A stretch of 64,000 nt of DNA from Aureimonas sp. AU12. Lineage in GTDB: Bacteria > Pseudomonadota > Alphaproteobacteria > Rhizobiales > Rhizobiaceae. Position numbers and translations under genes: made by a program. Below, one piece after another: positions 23,273 through 32,751 of the stretch. The notes below the pieces were generated by a model. The model ran no database searches. It had not been told where the DNA came from and worked only from the letters and a program-made list of their open reading frames with translations. How positions within the stretch are numbered: the first letter of the stretch is position 1; each line of letters starts with the position of its first letter. Location: assembly GCF_001463705.1 (NCBI RefSeq), contig NZ_BBWH01000040.1, positions 1 through 64,000 of the forward strand, in the 5' to 3' direction.

Positions 23273-23644
23273 TCAGCTCCCCCGATAGGTCGAATAGCCG
23301 AAGGGCGAGACGAGCAGCGGCACGTGATAGTGCCGGTTCTCGCTGATGCCGAAGCGGATCGACACCTCGTCGAGGAATTTGGGCTCGGGCAGATCAAGCC
23401 CGCAGGCGTCGAAATAGGGACCGCAGAGGAACAGGATCTCGTAGGTGCCGAAGCGGAAGGCGCCGTCGTCGAGCAGCGGCCGGTCGCAGCGCCCGTCGGC
23501 ATTGGTGCGCGCCTGCGCCACGAGTTCGCGGCGCCCGTCCACCAGCCGATGCAGCACGAGTTCGAGGCCGCGGGCGGGCAGGCCCCGCGCGGTATCGAGC
23601 ACATGCGTCGTCAGCCGGCCGGATCCGGAACTCGTCTCAGCCAT
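23273..23644 (-). CDS. uraH: 5-hydroxyisourate hydrolase (transthyretin-related)
   Basis: This 123-residue enzyme opens 5-hydroxyisourate, the PuuD product, to OHCU. It has the family N-terminal motif RLTTHVLD (H14), R46, the HYH motif (H105, H107) and the diagnostic C-terminal YRGS at 120-123. It heads the unit with xdhA and xdhB. Its substrate is made by PuuD (11724-12989) and its product goes to UraD in the fusion at 24428-25867. Confidence 0.96.
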   Translation of the reverse strand: MAETSSGSGRLTTHVLDTARGLPARGLELVLHRLVDGRRELVAQARTNADGRCDRPLLDDGAFRFGTYEILFLCGPYFDACGLDLPEPKFLDEVSIRFGISENRHYHVPLLVSPFGYSTYRGS

Positions 23645-23758
23645 CAGGCCCTCGCAGCACTTGTTTTGACCATCCGGTCAGGGAGATTGCACCGCCGCGC
23701 CCCGTCCCGTCCAGCGGAAAGCTTGGGGGCGTTCCAAGGTCGACGCCGCCTTGCCCGG

Positions 23759-23777
23759 GGTAAGGAAGTCTCTTACC
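23759..23777. promoter_or_regulatory. Inverted-repeat operator upstream of the toxin-antitoxin pair
   Basis: GGTAAG and CTTACC form a perfect six-base inverted repeat separated by seven bases, ending 22 bases before the antitoxin ATG. AbrB/MazE-type antitoxins usually bind such repeats and repress their own operon. The role is inferred from position. Confidence 0.5.
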
Positions 23778-23799
23778 TTCGAGCGGAAGGAGCGGCGCG

Positions 23800-24018
23800 A
23801 TGATCACCAGCCGGTTGAGCTCGAAATCACAGACCACCATCCCGCAGGCCGTGCGCAAGGCGCTGAAGCTGCGCGAAGGCGACGAACTGATGTACCTGAT
23901 CGACGAGGAGGGGCGTGTGGTCCTCACCCGCGTTCCCGAAGGCATATTCGACGATCCATTCGTGACCTTCACCGAATGGAACAGCGAAGAGGACGAGAAG
24001 GGCTACGCCAATCTTTGA
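23800..24018 (+). CDS. AbrB/MazE-type antitoxin
   Basis: The 72-residue protein has the SpoVT-AbrB swapped-hairpin fold signature SRLSSKSQTTIPQAVRKALKLREGDEL at the N-terminus and an acidic, aromatic C-terminus (VTFTEWNSEEDEKGYANL) typical of the part that wraps around a toxin. GGAAGGAG precedes the ATG. The toxin-like frame overlaps its 3' end. The pair sits between the xdh operon and puuE, where it is not part of purine breakdown. Confidence 0.88.
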   Translation: MITSRLSSKSQTTIPQAVRKALKLREGDELMYLIDEEGRVVLTRVPEGIFDDPFVTFTEWNSEEDEKGYANL

Positions 24019-24037
24019 GCGCGGCGATATCGTCCGG

Positions 24038-24361
24038 GTGCCATTCCCCTTCGTCGAGACGAACACACGCCGCTATCGGCCTGGCCTCGTCGTCTCGGAC
24101 GGCGCGGTCGGCGGCCGGTTTCAACTCCTGTGGGTCGTCATGATCACCGGCGCGGGGCACGAGCCCTGGCCGGACGATGTCGAGATCGGCCCCCGGCATC
24201 TGGCATTCGGCCTGCCTATTCCTTCCCGCGTCCGGGTTGCCAAGATCACGGCGGCCGAGGCGCGTCAGGCCGAACGGGTCGGCCGGGTGCCTGCCGAGAT
24301 CCTGGAACAGGTGATGGACCGCCTCGCCTCGATCCTCGGACTGTCGGATCGCAACGCCTGA
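24038..24361 (+). CDS. MazF/PemK-like toxin, start codon uncertain
   Basis: Residues such as RRYRPGLVVSD and the following beta-rich stretch fit the PemK/MazF family of mRNA-cutting toxins. The only ATG, GTG or TTG start in the frame is GTG at 24038 (107 residues). However, the conserved first strand FERGDIVRVPFPF begins upstream of it, in the part that overlaps the antitoxin gene. The frame is open from 23966. An ATC codon at 24011, eight bases after GAGAAGGG, or a +1 shift at the antitoxin stop (CTT TGA) would restore the full N-terminus. The gene may be active through such a start, or may be weakened by mutation. Confidence 0.75.
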   Translation: MPFPFVETNTRRYRPGLVVSDGAVGGRFQLLWVVMITGAGHEPWPDDVEIGPRHLAFGLPIPSRVRVAKITAAEARQAERVGRVPAEILEQVMDRLASILGLSDRNA

Positions 24362-24427
24362 AGTGTTCGGCCGCGCGACGAACCCTCGCCGCGCCCAAGT
24401 CGATAGTCTTTCGATGGAGCCTCTCCC

Positions 24428-25867
24428 ATGACCACGCCCTACCCCCGCGACCTCCTCGGCTATGGACGCAACGCGCCCGATCCGCGCTGGCCGAACCCCG
24501 GCGGTTCGGGTTCGGCGAAGATCTGCGTCCAGTTCGTGGTGAACTACGAGGAGGGCGGCGAGAACGCCGTGATCCATGGCGACAAGGCGTCCGAGGCCTT
24601 CCTGTCGGAGATCGTCGGCGCCGCTCCCTGGGTCGGGCAGCGCCACATGAACATGGAGTCGATCTACGAATACGGCGCGCGCGCCGGCTTCTGGCGGCTC
24701 TGGCGCCTGTTCACCGAGCGCGCCATGCCGGTCACGGTCTACGGCGTCGCCACCGCGCTCGAGCGCTCGCCCGAGCAGGTCGCGGCCATGGGCGAGGCCG
24801 GCTGGGAGATCGCCTCGCATGGGCTGAAATGGATCGACTACCGAGACCACGCGATCGAGGACGAGCGCGCCGACATGGACCGCGCCATCGCCATCCACGA
24901 GGCGGTGACGGGGGCGCCTCCCGAGGGCTGGTACACCGGGCGCTCCTCGCAGCACACGCTGGAACTCGCCGCCGAGCGCGACTTCCTCTACGCCTCCGAC
25001 GCCTATGCCGACGACCTGCCCTACTGGCAGGAGACGCGCACCAAGCCGCTGCTCGTGCTGCCCTATACGCTCGACACCAACGACATGCGCTTCGCCACAC
25101 CCCAGGGGTTCAACTCCGGCGACCAGTTCTTCGCCTACCTGAAGGACTCGTTCGACATGCTCTATGCCGAGGGCGAGGCCGGCCGCGCTAAGATGCTGAA
25201 TGTCGGCCTGCATTGCCGGCTCGTCGGGCGTCCCGGCCGCGCGGCGTCGCTCGCGCGCTTCCTTGATTACGTCCGTTCCAAGCCCGACGTCTGGGTGGCG
25301 ACGCGCGCCGACATCGCCCGCCATTGGCGCGCCGAGTTTCCCTATCGCCCGCGGATCCAGCCGAGCCGGCTGGAGCGCGCGGTCTTCCTCGACCTCTTCG
25401 GCGGCGTCTTCGAGCACTCGCCGGTCATCGCCGAACGCGCCTTCGACGGGGAACTCGGCCCCGCGCACGACACCGCCGCGGGCCTTGCCAGCGCGATGAC
25501 GGCGACGTTCCGACGAGCGAGCGCGCAGGAGCGGCTTGCCATCCTCAAGGCCCATCCCGATCTCGCCGGACGCCTCGCGCTCGCCGGCGGACTGACGCAG
25601 GATTCGCACGCGGAACAGCGCTCGGCCGGGCTCGACCAGCTCACCCCCGAGGAGCTCGCGCGCTTCACCGATCTCAACGCCCGCTATCAGGCCCGCTTCG
25701 ATATTCCCTTCATCATCGCCGTGCGCGGCCTCGACCAGCAGGCTATCCTCGCCGCCTTCGAGCGCCGCATCGACAACGAGCCCGCCACCGAACTCGCCGC
25801 CGCCACGCGCGAGGTGGAAAAGATCGCCCGGCTGCGCATCGCCGCCATTCTCGGAGACAACGCATGA
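24428..25867 (+). CDS. puuE: Allantoinase PuuE fused to OHCU decarboxylase UraD
   Basis: Residues 1 to about 308 are the polysaccharide-deacetylase-type allantoinase PuuE (DLLGYGRNAPDPRWPN, GWEIASHGLKWIDY, WYTGRSSQHT), which opens allantoin to allantoate. Residues about 312-479 are UraD, which decarboxylates OHCU to S-allantoin. The UraD catalytic set is complete by spacing: H376 (AHPDLAG), E396 (AEQRSAG) and R470 (ARLRIAA). The fusion thus carries out two consecutive steps. GGAG lies upstream of the ATG. The next gene is allA, 88 bp downstream. Confidence 0.96.
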   Translation: MTTPYPRDLLGYGRNAPDPRWPNPGGSGSAKICVQFVVNYEEGGENAVIHGDKASEAFLSEIVGAAPWVGQRHMNMESIYEYGARAGFWRLWRLFTERAMPVTVYGVATALERSPEQVAAMGEAGWEIASHGLKWIDYRDHAIEDERADMDRAIAIHEAVTGAPPEGWYTGRSSQHTLELAAERDFLYASDAYADDLPYWQETRTKPLLVLPYTLDTNDMRFATPQGFNSGDQFFAYLKDSFDMLYAEGEAGRAKMLNVGLHCRLVGRPGRAASLARFLDYVRSKPDVWVATRADIARHWRAEFPYRPRIQPSRLERAVFLDLFGGVFEHSPVIAERAFDGELGPAHDTAAGLASAMTATFRRASAQERLAILKAHPDLAGRLALAGGLTQDSHAEQRSAGLDQLTPEELARFTDLNARYQARFDIPFIIAVRGLDQQAILAAFERRIDNEPATELAAATREVEKIARLRIAAILGDNA

Positions 25868-25955
25868 GCCGTCACACGGCGACGATCTTCGCCACAGGGC
25901 CGGTTGCCCTCGTCGGGCTCGGGCTCGGTTCCTCCCGCCCAAACGGGCGCCGGCC

Positions 25956-26459
25956 ATGACCGCCGCCTCGATCGCAGCCCGGCCGCTGACCGCCGAGGCG
26001 TTCCGAGCTTTTGGCGAGGTGATCGAGCCCGACAACTGCTCGGAAATCCGCCTCATCAACAACGGCACCACCACGCGCTTCCACGACATCGCCCCGGTCG
26101 ACGTCGCGGCGGGCGGCGGCCATGCGCTGATCTCGATCTTTCGGGGCAAGCCCTTCGCACTGCCGCTACGGATCGCGATGCTGGAGCGCCATCCGCTCGG
26201 CAGTCAGGCCTTCATGCCGCTCGAGGGCCGGCCCTATCTCGTGGTCGTGGCGCCCGACGAGGACGGCCGGCCGGGCGCCCCCGTCGCCTTCCTCGCGAGC
26301 GGGGCGCAAGGGGTCTCCTACCACCGCGGCACCTGGCATCATCCACTCGTCGCGCTGGAGGAGCGCTCCGATTTTCTCGTGGTCGACCGGGGCGGGTCGG
26401 GCAGCAACCTCGTCGAGGTGATGTTCGAGGAGGAGATCGAGATCACGTTCGCGACGTGA
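25956..26459 (+). CDS. allA: Ureidoglycolate lyase AllA
   Basis: The 167-residue protein matches AllA, a cupin-like enzyme that splits ureidoglycolate to glyoxylate and urea. Motifs include EAFRAFGEVIE, STTR-like NNGTTTRFHDIA, MLERHPLGSQAFMPL and YHRGTWHHPLVAL. The urea would be used by the urease encoded at 31385-39807. No allantoicase gene, needed to make its substrate from allantoate, is visible in the window. Confidence 0.94.
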   Translation: MTAASIAARPLTAEAFRAFGEVIEPDNCSEIRLINNGTTTRFHDIAPVDVAAGGGHALISIFRGKPFALPLRIAMLERHPLGSQAFMPLEGRPYLVVVAPDEDGRPGAPVAFLASGAQGVSYHRGTWHHPLVALEERSDFLVVDRGGSGSNLVEVMFEEEIEITFAT

Positions 26460-26488
26460 TCGAGATCACGCTGCCGGCCTGACCTCCG

Positions 26489-27712
26489 TTACTCGCCGGC
26501 ACCGCCGAGATCGAAGAGGACGAAACGATCGCGGCCGAGCCGCTTGGCGTCGTAGAGCGCGGCATCGGCCGCGGCCACCAGATCGGCTGCCGATCGCTCC
26601 GCGCCCGCCTCGAACGCGGCGACGCCGATGCTGGCGGTCACCACTGCCTTGTCGTCCGGCCGATGCGCATGCGCCAGCATCCGTCCCGCCAGCGCCGACT
26701 GGAGCGCGTCGGCCATGGCCAGCGCTTCGCCGGTCCGCCGGCCGCGCAGAAGCACCGCGAACTCCTCGCCGCCATAGCGGGCGAAGACGAGGCCGGGCTG
26801 GCCGGCGACCGCCGCACCCAACACCGTCGCCACCTCGCGCAGGCACGCATCCCCCGCCTGATGCCCGTAGGCATCGTTGTAGCGCTTGAAATGGTCGACA
26901 TCGATCATCAGGAGCGCCGCGTCCGCGCGGCCCTGCTGCAGATCGGCGACGGCCTCGGCCAGCGCCTGATCGAGTTGACGCCGGTTGGCGATCCCGGTCA
27001 GGGCATCCGTCATCGACAGGGCCGCGAAATCGCGGCGAGCCATTTCCAGCGCGTCCGACTGCAGCGTGCGGGCATGGATCTCAAGGAAGGATTTGCGCTG
27101 CGTTCGCTCCATCAGCCAGTTGCCGACGAGCAGGAACGAGCAGACCGAAACGGTCTGCAGCGAGAAGGCGAGGCGAAGGTTCGGCTCCAGTTCGCGATGC
27201 AGCCAGATGGCCGCGAGAGCCATCGCCAGGCACAGCGCGATGTAGAAAAGCGCCGCCGGAAACCGGAGCTGGAGCAGAACGGCGCCGAACACCACGGTCA
27301 GGAAGAAGTCGCTGAAGGAATAGGAGCCGAGCGGCTCGCGCGACAGCCAGAAGAGGAAGAGGGGGATCGCCGAGACACCGACCATCGCCAGCGTCAGGAT
27401 CGTCTCGCGAGTGCGGGGCGTCATGCGCGCCAGCGTCCAGACGATCGCAAGCCCAGCCACCGTCGCCCCGAGCCGCAGCCAGACGGCCCACCAGAACACG
27501 TCGCGTGCGATGACGAAGTTCGTCGCGTCGTAGGCGTTGTAGAAGACGAGCCCGAGCGGGATCACCGCCCGCAGCATCCGGATCCGCTGCGCTCCGGTCT
27601 GCACCTCGTAGAGCGCCCCGATGGCAGGCGGGAAGCCGAGGAACGGACCGAGCCGAACGCGCGGATCGGGCGACGTCATTCCCGCCGTCGTCTTGCCGTC
27701 GATCGAACCCAC
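26489..27712 (-). CDS. Membrane-bound diguanylate cyclase (GGDEF protein) without I-site
   Basis: The N-terminal half has about six hydrophobic segments (roughly residues 45-220) and the C-terminal part is a GGDEF domain with YGGEEF at about 313-318. The substrate loop DVDHFKRYNDAYGHQAGD is intact. The position where RxxD is expected reads QPGL, so product inhibition through the classical I-site is unlikely, unlike the protein at 178-1338. The GTG at 27712 is chosen for a GAGG at good spacing; an ATG at 27679 would remove 11 residues. Confidence 0.88.
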   Translation of the reverse strand: MGSIDGKTTAGMTSPDPRVRLGPFLGFPPAIGALYEVQTGAQRIRMLRAVIPLGLVFYNAYDATNFVIARDVFWWAVWLRLGATVAGLAIVWTLARMTPRTRETILTLAMVGVSAIPLFLFWLSREPLGSYSFSDFFLTVVFGAVLLQLRFPAALFYIALCLAMALAAIWLHRELEPNLRLAFSLQTVSVCSFLLVGNWLMERTQRKSFLEIHARTLQSDALEMARRDFAALSMTDALTGIANRRQLDQALAEAVADLQQGRADAALLMIDVDHFKRYNDAYGHQAGDACLREVATVLGAAVAGQPGLVFARYGGEEFAVLLRGRRTGEALAMADALQSALAGRMLAHAHRPDDKAVVTASIGVAAFEAGAERSAADLVAAADAALYDAKRLGRDRFVLFDLGGAGE

Positions 27713-27980
27713 GCCGCCTCGCCGTCATCCGAGCCCGAGATTGGTTTGCGCCCGATTGTCTTAAGGACCGCGCAATAAAGGCCCGTCCCCAAGACCAGCA
27801 ACCCTTGCCCGCCGGGGTCGTCAGAGCTTGCGCGACGTTTTGGCGCGGCACTTCGCTCACGACGGGTTGAAGAGACCGCGCGGTGCAGCATCTCCCTTCA
27901 CGAAGACAGGAGGCCGCATCGCCGCATGGCGTCGCGGCCCGTGTCCCGATCGACCGCTCGTGCGGACAGAAGGAACAGCC

Positions 27981-30545
27981 ATGACGCGACAGCAGCGGCT
28001 TCCCACCCTGATCATGGCCGCGCTTCTCGCGGTGATCGGCATCGCCCTTCTCGTCGGCGGTCTCTGGCTCGCAGCCGTTGGCGGCTCACGCTACTACATC
28101 GTCGCGTCCGTGCTCTTCCTCGTCACCGCGATCCTGCTCTATCGCCGCAAGCCGGAAGCGCTGGCGGTCTATGCCGCGCTCGTTGTCGGCACGCTGATCT
28201 GGGCGCTCTACGAGGTCGGCTTCGACTGGTGGCCGCTCGCCGCACGCGGCGATGTGGTCTTCGTTCTCGGCGGCCTGCTCCTTCTCCCCTGGGTCACGCG
28301 GCCCCTCGGGCGTCGCTCGGTGGCCGACGCGCTCGACGGGCGCGAGGTCTCGCCGACGCCGTTGCGCGGCTATGGCGCGATCCTGGCGGGCTCGCTCGTC
28401 GTAGCGCTGGCGGTGGCGCTCACCTCTTGGTTCGTCGATCTTCACCGGGTCGAGGGCTCGCTGCCCGGCACCCGTCAGGCGCCCGGCACCGGCGAGGGCG
28501 TACCGCCCGGCGAATGGCACGCTTACGGGCGCACCGAACTCGGCCAGCGCTATTCGCCGCTTGGCCAGATCACCCCTGCCAATGTCGCGCAACTCGACGT
28601 CGCCTGGCAGTTCGAAACCGGTGACAAGCCGCAGCCCGGCGATCCCGTCGAGACAACGTTCGAGGTGACGCCGCTGAAGATCGGCGAGCGTCTGTACCTC
28701 TGCACGCCGCATCAGAACGTCATCGCGCTTGACGCCACCACCGGGCAGGAAGTCTGGCGCTACGATCCCAAGATCCAGGGCGAACTCGCCCTCCAGCACC
28801 TGACCTGCCGCGGCCTCTCCTACCAGCCACCACGGGGAACGGCTCAGCCCGTTGCGGCGTCTGCATCGCAGCCGGCCGTTGCGGTCGCCCCGCCGGTGGC
28901 TCCGGCCGGCACCGCCACCGAGCTTTCGGCATCTGGCACGCTTGCCGCCCTGCAACAGGCGACGCCAGCCGATCCCGCCGACCCGAACCTTCCGGTCGCG
29001 ACCGCCACCGCCGCCAGTGCCGTCTGCGATGCCAAGCTGTTCATGCCGACGGCGGACGGGCGGCTGATCGCGCTCGACCCGGCCACCGGCTCGGTCTGCT
29101 CCAATTTCGGCGGCGGCGACGGGCAGATCGACCTCTGGGACCGGATGCCCGTGGTCAATCCCGGCTCGTACTATTCGACTTCGCCGGCCGTGATTTCCGG
29201 CAATCTCGCGATCGTCGGCGGCACCGTCCTCGACAACGTCTCGACGAAGGAAGCCTCCGGCGTCATCCGCGCCTTCGACATCACCACCGGCGCGCTCGTC
29301 TGGAACTGGGATTCCGGCAATCCCGAGCAGACGGCGCCCCTGCCGGCCGGTCAGACCTACACGCCGAACTCGCCGAACTCCTGGTCGATCATGAGCGCCG
29401 ACACCGGCCTCGGCATGGTCTACGTGCCGCTCGGCAACCAGCCTCCGGACCAGTGGGGCGCCAACCGCTCCGAGAATGTCGAGCGCTATTCGTCCTCGGT
29501 CGTCGCACTCGACATCGCCACCGGCTCGGTGCGCTGGGTGTTCCAGACCGTGCATCACGACCTCTGGGACTACGACGTGCCGGCGCAGCCGAGCCTCGTC
29601 GACCTCGTGGTCGGCGGCGAGCGCATTCCCGCACTTGTGCAGCCGACAAAGCAGGGCGAAGTCTTCGTCCTCGATCGGCGCAACGGAAACCCGGTCCTGC
29701 CCGTCACCGAACGCCCGGCGCCCGGCGGCGCCGTCAGCCCCGACAAGACCGCGCCGACGCAACCGAAATCCGCCCTGTCCTTCGAGCCGCCCCGTCTTCG
29801 CGAGCGCGACATGTGGGGCGCCACCATGTTCGACCAGCTCGCCTGCCGCATCGCCTATCATGGCTATCGCTACGAGGGCCGCTTCACGCCCCCCTCGCTT
29901 CAGGGATCGCTGATCTATCCCGGCAATTTCGGCGTCTTCAACTGGGGCTCGGTCGCGGTCGATCCCGCCCGCGGCGTGATGTTCGGGACACCCACCTATC
30001 TGGCCTTCGTCTCGACGTTGAAGCCGCGCTCCAACGATAGCGAACTCGTGGTCAACACCAAGCCGCCGGAGGGGGCCCTGCCGGCTCTCAACGAGAACTT
30101 CGGGGCGCCTTACGCGGTGGATCTGAAGCCCTTCGTCTCGCCGCTCGGCCTGCCCTGCCAGTCGCCACCCTGGGGCTACGTGGCGGGTGTCGACCTCACC
30201 ACGGGCGAGGTCGCGTGGCAGCACAAGAACGGCACGGTGCGCGATTCCTCGCCCGTTCCCCTGCCCTTCCGCATGGGCGTGCCCAATCTCGGCGGCCCGA
30301 TGATGACCGCCGGCGGCGTCGCCTTCCTGTCGGGGACGCTCGACTACTACATCCGCGGCTATGACGTGACGACCGGGGAGGAACTCTGGAAGGCGCGCCT
30401 TCCCGCCGGCGGCCAAGCGACGCCGATGAGCTACGAGGGCGCGGACGGGCGGCAGTATGTCCTCGCCATCGCCGGCGGCCATGGCTCGCTCGGCACCAAG
30501 CGCGGCGACAGCGTCATCGCCTACGCCCTGCCGAAGGAGAATTAA
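27981..30545 (+). CDS. gcd: Membrane-bound PQQ-dependent glucose dehydrogenase
   Basis: The 854-residue enzyme oxidises glucose to gluconolactone in the periplasm and passes electrons to ubiquinone. Residues 1-155 hold five membrane helices. The rest is the eight-bladed PQQ propeller (VEGSLPGTRQAPGTGEG, DNVSTKEASGVIRAFD, NWDSGNPEQ, WDYDVPAQPSLVD). An Ala/Pro/Thr-rich insertion at about 283-346, between TCRGLSYQ and CDAKLFMPTADG, makes it longer than the roughly 800 residues common for this family. AAGGA precedes the ATG at 27981. Confidence 0.95.
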   Translation: MTRQQRLPTLIMAALLAVIGIALLVGGLWLAAVGGSRYYIVASVLFLVTAILLYRRKPEALAVYAALVVGTLIWALYEVGFDWWPLAARGDVVFVLGGLLLLPWVTRPLGRRSVADALDGREVSPTPLRGYGAILAGSLVVALAVALTSWFVDLHRVEGSLPGTRQAPGTGEGVPPGEWHAYGRTELGQRYSPLGQITPANVAQLDVAWQFETGDKPQPGDPVETTFEVTPLKIGERLYLCTPHQNVIALDATTGQEVWRYDPKIQGELALQHLTCRGLSYQPPRGTAQPVAASASQPAVAVAPPVAPAGTATELSASGTLAALQQATPADPADPNLPVATATAASAVCDAKLFMPTADGRLIALDPATGSVCSNFGGGDGQIDLWDRMPVVNPGSYYSTSPAVISGNLAIVGGTVLDNVSTKEASGVIRAFDITTGALVWNWDSGNPEQTAPLPAGQTYTPNSPNSWSIMSADTGLGMVYVPLGNQPPDQWGANRSENVERYSSSVVALDIATGSVRWVFQTVHHDLWDYDVPAQPSLVDLVVGGERIPALVQPTKQGEVFVLDRRNGNPVLPVTERPAPGGAVSPDKTAPTQPKSALSFEPPRLRERDMWGATMFDQLACRIAYHGYRYEGRFTPPSLQGSLIYPGNFGVFNWGSVAVDPARGVMFGTPTYLAFVSTLKPRSNDSELVVNTKPPEGALPALNENFGAPYAVDLKPFVSPLGLPCQSPPWGYVAGVDLTTGEVAWQHKNGTVRDSSPVPLPFRMGVPNLGGPMMTAGGVAFLSGTLDYYIRGYDVTTGEELWKARLPAGGQATPMSYEGADGRQYVLAIAGGHGSLGTKRGDSVIAYALPKEN

Positions 30546-30551
30546 CGGGTC

Positions 30552-30579
30552 GGGGCGCGGCCGGGAGCGGTCGCGCCCC
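30552..30579 (+). terminator. Hairpin after the glucose dehydrogenase gene
   Basis: A 12-bp GC stem (GGGGCGCG on the left, CGCGCCCC on the right, one G-T pair) encloses a GGAG loop, six bases after the stop codon. No T tract follows, and the methyltransferase gene begins 19 bases later, so it may only attenuate. Confidence 0.55.
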
Positions 30580-30598
30580 GCACTTTGGAGGAACGGGC

Positions 30599-31378
30599 AT
30601 GACGACGCCGGCCGATCTTCACGAGGCGGCTCGTATCGGCTTCGGGGCCGAGGCCGAGGCCTATGCGCGGGGGCGCCCCGAATATCCCGCAGGGATCGTC
30701 GATTGGCTGCGCGATGAGTTGGGGCTTGGCAGCGGACATCTGGCCGTGGATCTCGGCGCCGGCACCGGCAAGTTCACCGGCCGCCTGCTGGAAACCGGGG
30801 CGGAGGTCGTGGCGATCGAGCCGATCCCCGAGATGCGGGCGCAGCTGAACGCGCGTCATCCGGGCCTGCGCATCCTCGAAGGCTCGGCGCAGGCGATTCC
30901 GCTCCCCGAGGCGAGCGCCGATGCCATCGTCTGCGCGCAGGCGTTCCACTGGTTCGCCACCCGCGAGGCGTTGGCGGAGATCCGCCGCGTCCTGAGGCCC
31001 GGCGGCTCGCTCGGCCTCGTCTGGAACGTTCGCGACGAGAGCGTGCCGTGGGTCGCCGCGCTGAGCGAGTTGATGCGCCCGCACGAAGGCACGGCGCCGC
31101 GATTCTACTTCGGCGCCTGGCGCGCGGTCTTCCCGGCGGAAGGGTTCGGACCACTGGAGGTGACGCGCCTGCGCAACCACCAGCGCGGCGAGGCCGAGCG
31201 GGTGATCGTCGATCGCACCCTGTCCGTCAGCTTCATCGCCAACCTGCCGTCGCTCCAGCGATCGCGCTTCGAGGCGGATCTGCGCGATCTCATCGCGGCG
31301 ACGCCTGAACTGCGGGACGCTCGCGAGGTGACCTTTCCCTACGAGACGGTCGCCTACCGGACGATCCGCACCGGTTGA
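30599..31378 (+). CDS. Class I SAM-dependent methyltransferase
   Basis: The 259-residue protein has the SAM-binding motif VDLGAGTGKFTG (50-61), acidic motif II (VVAIEPIPEM), and QAFHWFATREALAEIRRVLRPGG, typical of the Methyltransf_11 family of small-molecule methyltransferases. GGAGG lies upstream of the ATG. The substrate cannot be told from sequence. It converges on ureG with six bases between the coding ends. Confidence 0.88.
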   Translation: MTTPADLHEAARIGFGAEAEAYARGRPEYPAGIVDWLRDELGLGSGHLAVDLGAGTGKFTGRLLETGAEVVAIEPIPEMRAQLNARHPGLRILEGSAQAIPLPEASADAIVCAQAFHWFATREALAEIRRVLRPGGSLGLVWNVRDESVPWVAALSELMRPHEGTAPRFYFGAWRAVFPAEGFGPLEVTRLRNHQRGEAERVIVDRTLSVSFIANLPSLQRSRFEADLRDLIAATPELRDAREVTFPYETVAYRTIRTG

Positions 31379-31384
31379 GCGCCG

Positions 31385-32046
<662 letters not shown>

Positions 32047-32050
<4 letters not shown>

Positions 32051-32751
32051 GTGCGGAACAGCCTTGTGACGAGGGTTTCGTGACGCATCGCGGCGATCTC
32101 GGACAGGATCGCCGCCGAGCCGAGATCGTCGAGCGAGCCCGCCGCGGCACGACGTGCCGTCGCCGCGATCAGTGGCTCCAGCGCATGGAGAAGGCCGACC
32201 GCATCGCGTTGCCCGAGCGGCACGAGCCGCACCGCGGCACTGACCAGCGTCGCGGTGAAGGCATGGGCATAGGCGGCGAGCGCGGCCTCTCGCCCGATGC
32301 CGCTTGCAGCGGCGAGAGCGCCCACGGCGACGGGATAGGGCATGGCGGATGCGGTGCCGCCCTGCCACGGCTGCGACGCCAGCACAAAGGCGGCGCCGAG
32401 ATCGATCGTCTCGGTGCGCCGCCCGGCCGAGCCCGCCAGCGCCTCGGCGAGGTCCGCAGCCTCAGCCAACCGGGCCTCGTCTGCCGCTGCGACGGCGCGA
32501 TGCGCCTCGCCCAAGAGCAGGAGGTCGTTCCAGCCGCTGCCGCGCCGCAGCAGCGCGGCGATCCATCCACGCACATCCTCGCCGGTTCGCAGCAACCCGT
32601 CGGCCACCGCAGCCTCCAGCCCGTGCGAATAGGCGAAGGCACCGACCGGAAAGGCCGGGGAGAGCCAGCTCATCAGCCGAAGGAGGCTGCCCGTCGAAAG
32701 CGCCGCCGCGCTCGCTGACACGCCCGGCAGGGCGTCGTCGGCCTCAGTCAT
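32047..32751 (-). CDS. ureF: Urease accessory protein UreF
   Basis: The 234-residue all-helical protein carries the UreF signature [21 protein letters not shown] near the N-terminus and [14 protein letters not shown] in the C-terminal half. It works with UreD and UreG in nickel delivery. The ATG at 32751 overlaps the end of ureE by eight bases. Translation upstream of this start reads Arg/Pro-rich and is the shadow of ureE. Confidence 0.95.
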
